From the NCBI GenBank assembly GCA_902774295.1, contig CACYHP010000001.1, forward strand, positions 682,001-746,000: DNA of 64,000 bases, given 5' to 3'. Origin of the DNA: an uncultured Bacteroidia bacterium. GTDB taxonomy: Bacteria > Bacteroidota > Bacteroidia > Bacteroidales > F082. The notes below the pieces were generated by a model. That model had not been told where the DNA came from, made no database searches, and was given only the letters and a program-made list of their open reading frames with translations. Position numbers and translations under genes: made by a program. This document shows, in pieces, positions 59,266-64,000 of the stretch; positions within the stretch are counted from its first letter, which is position 1, and every line of letters begins with the position of its first letter.

Positions 59266-59318
59266 TTTTAAAAAGATTTTGAGCCGTAAGGCGACCCGAT
59301 AATAAATAAATTAACAAT

Positions 59319-60974
59319 ATGAAACATTTAAAGACTTTGCTGATTTTATTGGTTCTGACTGCAACGACAGCGGTAGGCCAGACTAAAAAGAACAATTTCG
59401 AGATTTCAAAGAGCATAGATATATATAATAATGTGTTGAGGCAGCTCAACATGTACTATGTCGATGAGATCGACCCGGCAGAGCTTAACGAGTCGGCTAT
59501 CAACGCCATGCTCGAAGGCCTTGACCCGTATACTGTGTTCATCACCGAGTCGCAGATTGAGGACGTGAAGCTCATGACGACAGGCGAATACGGCGGCATC
59601 GGCTCACTGATTCAGTATTTCGAAGGCAAGACACAGATCTCTGAGCCTTACGAAGGCTTCCCTGCAGCCAAAGCGGGATTGATTCCAGGTGATATCTTCT
59701 TGGAAATCAACGATATCGACGTTACGACTAAAAACTCAAACGAGATAAGCGAGCTCTTGAAAGGCACTCCTGGCACCACCGTGAAACTCAAGATGCAACG
59801 CCCGGGCGATAAGGAGCCTTACGTGAAGGAGCTCAAACGCGAGAAGATAAAAATCGACAACATCCCATATTCCACAGTGTTTGACAACGGCATCGGATAC
59901 GCCATTTTGTCGCAGTTTACCAAGGATTGCGCCAGCGAATTGAAGGAAGTCATCATCGACATGAAGAAAAAACATGAGCTCAAGGGTTTCATCCTCGACC
60001 TCAGAGGCAACGGCGGTGGCTTGCTCAACGAAGCTGTCGACATCGTGAATATGTTCGTTCCAAAGAACAAACTCGTTGTGTATCAAAAGGGTAAGGTTCC
60101 GGAGAACAACTATAACCACTACACCCAGCATGAGCCTCTTGATCTCGACATCCCGTTGGTGATTCTTGTCAACGAAGGCAGCGCGTCGGCATCGGAAATC
60201 GTGTCGGGCTCCATTCAGGACTTCGACCGCGGCGTCATCGTGGGACAGCGCACATTCGGCAAAGGCCTGGTGCAGAACATCTTCCCGATGAGCTACAACA
60301 CTCAAATAAAGGTGACGGTGGCACATTATTATCTGCCGAGCAACCGTTGCATCCAGGAAGTCGATTATTCAAAAAAGAAGAAGGGTAATGTCGCGGATAC
60401 ATTAGCAAAAGCTGACACTTTGGGCAAGGTGTTCCATACCGCCAACGGCCGTGTCGTCTACGAAGGCCACGGCATCCAGCCTGATGTGAAGATTGAGCCT
60501 ACGATGGCTTCGACGATAACCATGCATCTCTACGCGAAGAATCTGTTCTTCAAATATGCCAACAAGTTCTACAGAGAGCATAAGTCGATAAAATCGCCGA
60601 AAGACTTTAAGATTACCGACGCGATTTATGAAGATTTTATGCAATTCGTTAAGGATGAAGGGTTTACATTTACATCGGAAAGTGAAAATGAGATTAAGAA
60701 TCTTGAGAAAATAGCAAAGGCAGAAGGATATCTTGAAGAGATACAACCTATTCTGGATCAGGTGGTTGCAACGATAGAGGTGGAGAAGACCAAAGATCTT
60801 ATCGACAACAGAAAAGAGATAGAGGAGATGCTTGAGACGGAGATTGTGAGCCGTTATTATTACCAGAAGGGCAGAATTATTGCCGCTTTGGACAACGACC
60901 CTGAGCTTGAAAAGGCGTTTGAGGTGATTTTAAACCAAGAGGAATACAATGATATTCTGAAAGGCACAAAATAA
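59319..60974 (+). CDS. Periplasmic S41-family C-terminal processing protease (CtpA-like)
   Basis: A 551-residue exported serine protease: signal peptide MKHLKTLLILLVLTATTAVG, a helical N-terminal segment, a PDZ domain (about 75-170, EPYEGFPAAKAGLIPGDIFL) and an S41 tail-specific protease core. Catalytic Ser is in NEGSASASEIVSGSIQDFDR (near 289) and Lys in VGQRTFGKGLVQN (near 312). A long charged C-terminal region (about 400-551) is extra. These enzymes trim C termini of envelope proteins. It is 5 bases from cdd and probably co-transcribed with it. Confidence 0.93.
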   Translation: MKHLKTLLILLVLTATTAVGQTKKNNFEISKSIDIYNNVLRQLNMYYVDEIDPAELNESAINAMLEGLDPYTVFITESQIEDVKLMTTGEYGGIGSLIQYFEGKTQISEPYEGFPAAKAGLIPGDIFLEINDIDVTTKNSNEISELLKGTPGTTVKLKMQRPGDKEPYVKELKREKIKIDNIPYSTVFDNGIGYAILSQFTKDCASELKEVIIDMKKKHELKGFILDLRGNGGGLLNEAVDIVNMFVPKNKLVVYQKGKVPENNYNHYTQHEPLDLDIPLVILVNEGSASASEIVSGSIQDFDRGVIVGQRTFGKGLVQNIFPMSYNTQIKVTVAHYYLPSNRCIQEVDYSKKKKGNVADTLAKADTLGKVFHTANGRVVYEGHGIQPDVKIEPTMASTITMHLYAKNLFFKYANKFYREHKSIKSPKDFKITDAIYEDFMQFVKDEGFTFTSESENEIKNLEKIAKAEGYLEEIQPILDQVVATIEVEKTKDLIDNRKEIEEMLETEIVSRYYYQKGRIIAALDNDPELEKAFEVILNQEEYNDILKGTK

Positions 60975-60979
60975 ATAAC

Positions 60980-61483
60980 ATGAAGAAACATAAACTTACA
61001 CTCTCTTTTTTGGAATTTAACTCTATTGATGAGTTGAACGACGACGACCGCACCCTTTTGCTGAAGGCTAAGGAGGCGGCGAAAAACGCTTACGCGCCAT
61101 ATTCCAAATTCAAAGTAGGAGCGGCGGCACGTCTCGCTAACGGCATGATAATCATTGGCTCAAATCAGGAAAACGCAGTTTTTCCTGTTGGTTTGTGTGC
61201 TGAGCGGGTGGCACTGTTCAGCGCCCAGGCAAACTATCCCGACCAGCCTATCGTAGCGTTGGCAGTGACCGCTATCGGTTCTGACAGCAAGATCTCGCAG
61301 CCTGTCCCGCCATGTGGCAGCTGCCGTCAGGCGATGATTGAGGCCGAGAGCCGCCACAACCAGCCATTGCGCGTCATCATGCAAGGCGAGGAAGGGCCAA
61401 TCATCATCAGCGAAAGGATGGAAAACCTCATGCCGCTGACGTTCGCTAAAGATTTCTTGAAGAGATATACGGAATTTGCGTAA
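60980..61483 (+). CDS. cdd: Cytidine deaminase
   Basis: A 167-residue zinc enzyme that converts cytidine and deoxycytidine to uridine forms in pyrimidine salvage. AYAPYSKFKVGAAARLANG, the catalytic CAERVALFSAQ and PPCGSCRQAMIEAESR (three zinc ligands Cys/Cys/Cys with the Glu) are present. The N-terminal 25 residues (TLSFLEFNSIDELNDDDRTL) are longer than the compact family form. Five bases downstream of the protease gene. It converges with gtrA, leaving only two bases between stops. Confidence 0.96.
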   Translation: MKKHKLTLSFLEFNSIDELNDDDRTLLLKAKEAAKNAYAPYSKFKVGAAARLANGMIIIGSNQENAVFPVGLCAERVALFSAQANYPDQPIVALAVTAIGSDSKISQPVPPCGSCRQAMIEAESRHNQPLRVIMQGEEGPIIISERMENLMPLTFAKDFLKRYTEFA

Positions 61484-61485
61484 GA

Positions 61486-61875
61486 TTATTTAAACGTAAA
61501 CAACAGATTTGCGAAGAAATTCCACAACGTCGCCATGCCGATGGCGAAAATCTTGCTGAGGTAGAAGTTCCATTTCAGTTTGTCGGTCAAAAGATAAAGT
61601 GTTAACGAATTGATTCCCAATCCGATGGCGGAGACAAGCATAAACTTTCCGTATTCTGTCGCGACATCGGCGTTCTCGCTTTGGAACGTCCAGATGCGGT
61701 TCAGGATGTAGTTCGAAGTGGCGGCGCAGACAAAACCGATGGCGTTGCTCACATATTTGTTGATTTTAATAATCTCCTTGAAAAGATAAGTGATGCCAAA
61801 ATCAACGAAAACGCCGGAAAAGCCGACGACTCCGAACTTGAGGAATTTTAATATAAAGAACTTGTCAATTACCAT
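61486..61875 (-). CDS. GtrA-family membrane protein
   Basis: A 129-residue protein with four hydrophobic segments (about 9-30, 38-58, 76-97, 102-124). The pattern FLKFGVVGFSGVFVDFGITY and YILNRIWTFQSENADVATEY, with the conserved NxxWTF loop, is that of GtrA, small membrane proteins presumed to flip polyprenyl-linked sugars. No partner glycosyltransferase is next to it. It converges with cdd. Confidence 0.9.
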   Translation of the reverse strand: MVIDKFFILKFLKFGVVGFSGVFVDFGITYLFKEIIKINKYVSNAIGFVCAATSNYILNRIWTFQSENADVATEYGKFMLVSAIGLGINSLTLYLLTDKLKWNFYLSKIFAIGMATLWNFFANLLFTFK

Positions 61876-61904
61876 TTATTAGTTTAAAGTTTATATTTAA
61901 AAAT

Positions 61905-61935
61905 AATCCTGTTAATCTTGTTAATCCTGTCCAAT
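61905..61935. repeat. AATCCTGTTAATCTTGTTAA-type repeat at the end of the CPBP gene
   Basis: Tandem AATCCTGTTAATCTTGTT words spread over the gap and into the last codons of the CPBP gene (encoding DSFIGQD). A looser copy of ACAGGATT words is seen at about 28430-28460. Kept as a dispersed repeat; no hairpin is seen. Confidence 0.5.
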
Positions 61936-62799
61936 AAATGAATCCTGTCGTTTTGAAAAACGATTACAAATAATAAATATTGCAACAGTCATTATTAAAC
62001 TGAGGATTATCACTAAAACGTTGTCAGTGCTGCAGAAATGATCAACGTCGATGTCGATGAAGCCTCTGGTGTTAAGGTAATGGAGCATCACGATGGTGGC
62101 GTTGTTGACGAAGTGCATCAGCATGGAAGGGAAGATGGAGCCTGTCATCCAGAACATGTAGCCGAGCATCAATCCGAGGATAAATCTTGGGAGGAAGCCG
62201 AAGAAGTCCATGTGGAAAGCCGAGAAAACAAAGGCTGTAACGATGATGGCGACATGTACGTTTTTGAATAGTCTCATCAACCCCTTTTGAAGCACCGAGC
62301 GGAATAAAAGCTCTTCGCTGACGGCCGCCAATGCCGCGATAATCAGCATGCTTGAGAAAAGCGAGCCTTGTGATATGAACATCTTGATGACTTCTTCCGA
62401 CTTCTGCTGTGTTAAGCGGAGCTTTGCCTCTAATGCGCGCATCGATTCAGGGAAAACGATGCTGTCGTTCCAATCCGTCACCCAGCTGAGGAACGGGATT
62501 ATTGTGAAAAGCGCCGCGATTCCGAGCAAAGACCAAGCTGGTATCTTGCGGAATCCCAGATAGTTGAGAGGCCTTTTATACACCAGCATCACATAAACCA
62601 CTGCAGGCAACATAAAACCTATTACCTGGTTTAAAACCTGAATGATTTGGAGGTTATTCAAATCAGTGATTTCACCTCCGTTTATCATGGCAACAAAAAC
62701 GCCCAACACGCTGCTGAAAAGTATTCCGAAAATCAGCAAAAGCATGAAAGTCAGGAGTCTGGTGCCTTGGGTGGTGTTTTTTATCAAAGGGAAGTTCAT
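61921..62799 (-). CDS. CPBP-family intramembrane glutamic endopeptidase
   Basis: A 292-residue membrane protein with about seven hydrophobic segments. The CPBP (CAAX protease/bacteriocin-processing) motifs are seen: AAVSEELLFRSVLQKGLMRL with the catalytic EE pair (near 163-164), a second motif FSAFHMDFFGFLPRFILGLM and a third MLMHFVNNATI. Family members cleave prenyl or peptide substrates in the membrane; the target is unknown. The last seven residues (DSFIGQD) are encoded by a dispersed repeat that runs into the gene's end. Confidence 0.9.
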   Translation of the reverse strand: MNFPLIKNTTQGTRLLTFMLLLIFGILFSSVLGVFVAMINGGEITDLNNLQIIQVLNQVIGFMLPAVVYVMLVYKRPLNYLGFRKIPAWSLLGIAALFTIIPFLSWVTDWNDSIVFPESMRALEAKLRLTQQKSEEVIKMFISQGSLFSSMLIIAALAAVSEELLFRSVLQKGLMRLFKNVHVAIIVTAFVFSAFHMDFFGFLPRFILGLMLGYMFWMTGSIFPSMLMHFVNNATIVMLHYLNTRGFIDIDVDHFCSTDNVLVIILSLIMTVAIFIICNRFSKRQDSFIGQD

Positions 62800-62850
62800 G
62801 TCCTATAATTTTTAGCCATTAGCCATTAGTCATTAGCTGTTGTTGGAAGA

Positions 62851-64000
62851 TTAATGCTGACGGCTATATTTTCTTATCATATTCTTTAACGTCAATATCA
62901 GTTTTTCATTGTTCAAGAGTGCCTCCAAACTCTGGTGCATGCGGTATTTCCACTTCCACTTGGAGTCGGCGGGCTCGTTGATTTGTTCGTCCCAGGTGTT
63001 GTCCCAGCGGAAGTCGCCGTCCATTGCGATGTAATCCTGGATAGGGAGGATGACCCACTGTGAGCTGGAGTTCATGTGTTGTTCCACAATCTCCTGGCAA
63101 ATCCACGGCTCGCAGAAATACGGCGGGTTGTCGGTATGATGCAGCATCTCATGATAATAACGTGCTGAGAGCTCCCGGTCTTGTTCCCACCATCCGCGAA
63201 TCGTAGGCATGTCGTGCGTTCCCGTAGTGTCGACACTGAGATAAGGGTTCTCGCGCGGGTCGCTGAATGGTCGTGAGCTGTTTTTCGGCATACGCTGCAC
63301 CTCAAGGCTGAGGATGCCCAGCTCACGCATCACACCGGGTACGCATGGCGCCCCCATGCCGAGGTCTTCGCCACAAATTAAAAGCCCGTCATTTCGAGCG
63401 GAACGTAGTGAAGTCGAGAAATCTCCAGCAAATGTTTGAGATTTCTCCATTCCGCTACGCTCCAGTCGAAATGACGTATTGTTTGGCAGATTGAATATTT
63501 TAGACAACCGTTTACGTCCTTCGATCTCCCACATTTTCGGGTTCTCGGGCGAATAATGGCCGTAGCTTGCGTCGGGGCTGCCTTTCGGGATCTCCCAGAT
63601 GCGGAAGAAGCCGAAGATATGGTCGATGCGCAAGGCGTCGAAATATTTTTTGAACCATACGACGCGCTCTTTCCACCACTGGAAGCTGTCTTTTTCCATC
63701 GCTGCCCAGTTGTAGGTGGGGAAACCCCAGTTCTGACCCTGAGGCGCGAAGCCGTCAGGCGGAGCGCCGGTTTCCATGTCGAGGTTGAAGAGATGCGGAT
63801 GCTGTTTCACGTCGTCGCTCTCACGGTTCACCCCAATGGGTAGGTCTCCTTTGAGCATGATGCCTCTTTCGTGAAGATAATCAACGGCTTCAGAGAGCTG
63901 CTTGTCGCAATGCTGCTGAAGAAATTCATAGAAATCAGGTTTCTTGCCTCGTTTCTGGGCATAGACCTTTTTCAGGTAGTCCATCTTGGCTTTGAAAACC
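62851..64000 (-). CDS. malQ: 4-alpha-glucanotransferase (amylomaltase), C-terminal part, with in-frame repeat insert
   Basis: Partial gene; the 5' end lies beyond 64000. The visible 383 residues hold the catalytic half of GH77: nucleophile in DALRIDHIFGFFRIWEIPKG, acid/base Glu in LLICGEDLGMGAPCV and the TGTHDMPTIRGWWE motif. It moves glucan chains in maltodextrin and glycogen use. Between the nucleophile and acid/base motifs sits an in-frame insert of 30 residues (TSFRLERSGMEKSQTFAGDF then STSLRSARND) made by a palindromic repeat at 63388-63475. The stretch just before it (YGHYSPENPKMWEIEGRKRL) seems shorter than in related Bacteroidota enzymes, so part of the subdomain may have been lost. 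Frame is open throughout. Confidence 0.93.
   Translation of the reverse strand, partial: VFKAKMDYLKKVYAQKRGKKPDFYEFLQQHCDKQLSEAVDYLHERGIMLKGDLPIGVNRESDDVKQHPHLFNLDMETGAPPDGFAPQGQNWGFPTYNWAAMEKDSFQWWKERVVWFKKYFDALRIDHIFGFFRIWEIPKGSPDASYGHYSPENPKMWEIEGRKRLSKIFNLPNNTSFRLERSGMEKSQTFAGDFSTSLRSARNDGLLICGEDLGMGAPCVPGVMRELGILSLEVQRMPKNSSRPFSDPRENPYLSVDTTGTHDMPTIRGWWEQDRELSARYYHEMLHHTDNPPYFCEPWICQEIVEQHMNSSSQWVILPIQDYIAMDGDFRWDNTWDEQINEPADSKWKWKYRMHQSLEALLNNEKLILTLKNMIRKYSRQH
63388..63475. repeat. GTCATTTCGA palindromic element inside malQ
   Basis: Complete element of about 88 bases with arms GTCATTTCGAGCGGAACG / the reverse TCCAGTCGAAATGAC and inner AGAAATCTC / GAGATTTCT. It is read in frame as 30 residues with two extra bases. 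Same family as 14384-14481 and 2249-2285. Confidence 0.9.

Overview
The window comes from a chromosome of an anaerobic member of the Bacteroidales (phylum Bacteroidota), most likely an uncultured gut-type lineage. The evidence is the many promoters with the Bacteroidota -7 box TAnnTTTG just upstream of genes on both strands, the giant type IX secretion protein SprA, secreted proteins with a type IX C-terminal sorting domain, and lineage-typical genes (DUF4271, LptF/LptG, membrane LytTR regulators). Anaerobic energy metabolism is indicated by a single-chain pyruvate:ferredoxin oxidoreductase, a Pta-AckA acetate pathway and a phosphofructokinase with pyrophosphate-type signature residues. No rRNA, tRNA, CRISPR array, transposase or prophage gene is visible.

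Layout. 1-3.9 kb: start of a polyprenyl synthetase, glyA, a folate-cycle ligase, small membrane proteins and a transglutaminase-like protein. 4.0-8.15 kb: an AT-rich accessory island with a DUF1016/PD-(D/E)XK nuclease, a membrane-anchored HNH nuclease and a two-gene HEPN-TPR operon, with direct repeats around its parts and a duplicated copy of the nifJ terminator. 8.2-12.65 kb: operon of a DivIC/FtsB-like protein, a Cys/His-rich lipoprotein and pyruvate:ferredoxin oxidoreductase. 12.7-14.9 kb: secreted transglutaminase-like protein and a small anchored protein. 14.9-27.1 kb: ruvA-sprA, gcvH-vanZ, and a tightly overlapping tonB-LytTR-TPR operon. 27.2-33.7 kb: PPi-type PFK, a DUF4160/DUF2442 pair whose first gene carries an amber stop, aspartokinase, a Gate-domain membrane protein, a beta-barrel protein and deoC. 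33.7-42.2 kb: L,D-transpeptidase, a sorting-domain protein, Sel1 protein, EttA, two glycosyltransferases and LptF/G. 42.3-54.7 kb: a type IX cargo cluster (five secreted proteins including an M14 carboxypeptidase) interleaved with hipBA and two unusual lipoprotein-TPR-transmembrane-HTH regulators. 54.7-64 kb: ackA-pta, DUF4271-hemD-rnpA-yidD, a CtpA-like protease, cdd, GtrA, a CPBP protease and a partial malQ.

The genes connect around the cell envelope: SprA is the translocon core of type IX secretion and at least six window genes encode probable cargo for it; TonB, the LytTR regulator, LptF/G, L,D-transpeptidase and the barrel protein are envelope parts too. Short palindromic repeats of at least two families occur between genes, and two of them lie in frame inside coding sequences (malQ and a sorting-domain protein). 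The best candidate for an undescribed system is the HEPN-TPR operon with the neighbouring membrane HNH nuclease at 5.2-8.1 kb. Positions of short motifs were counted by hand and may be off by one or two bases.
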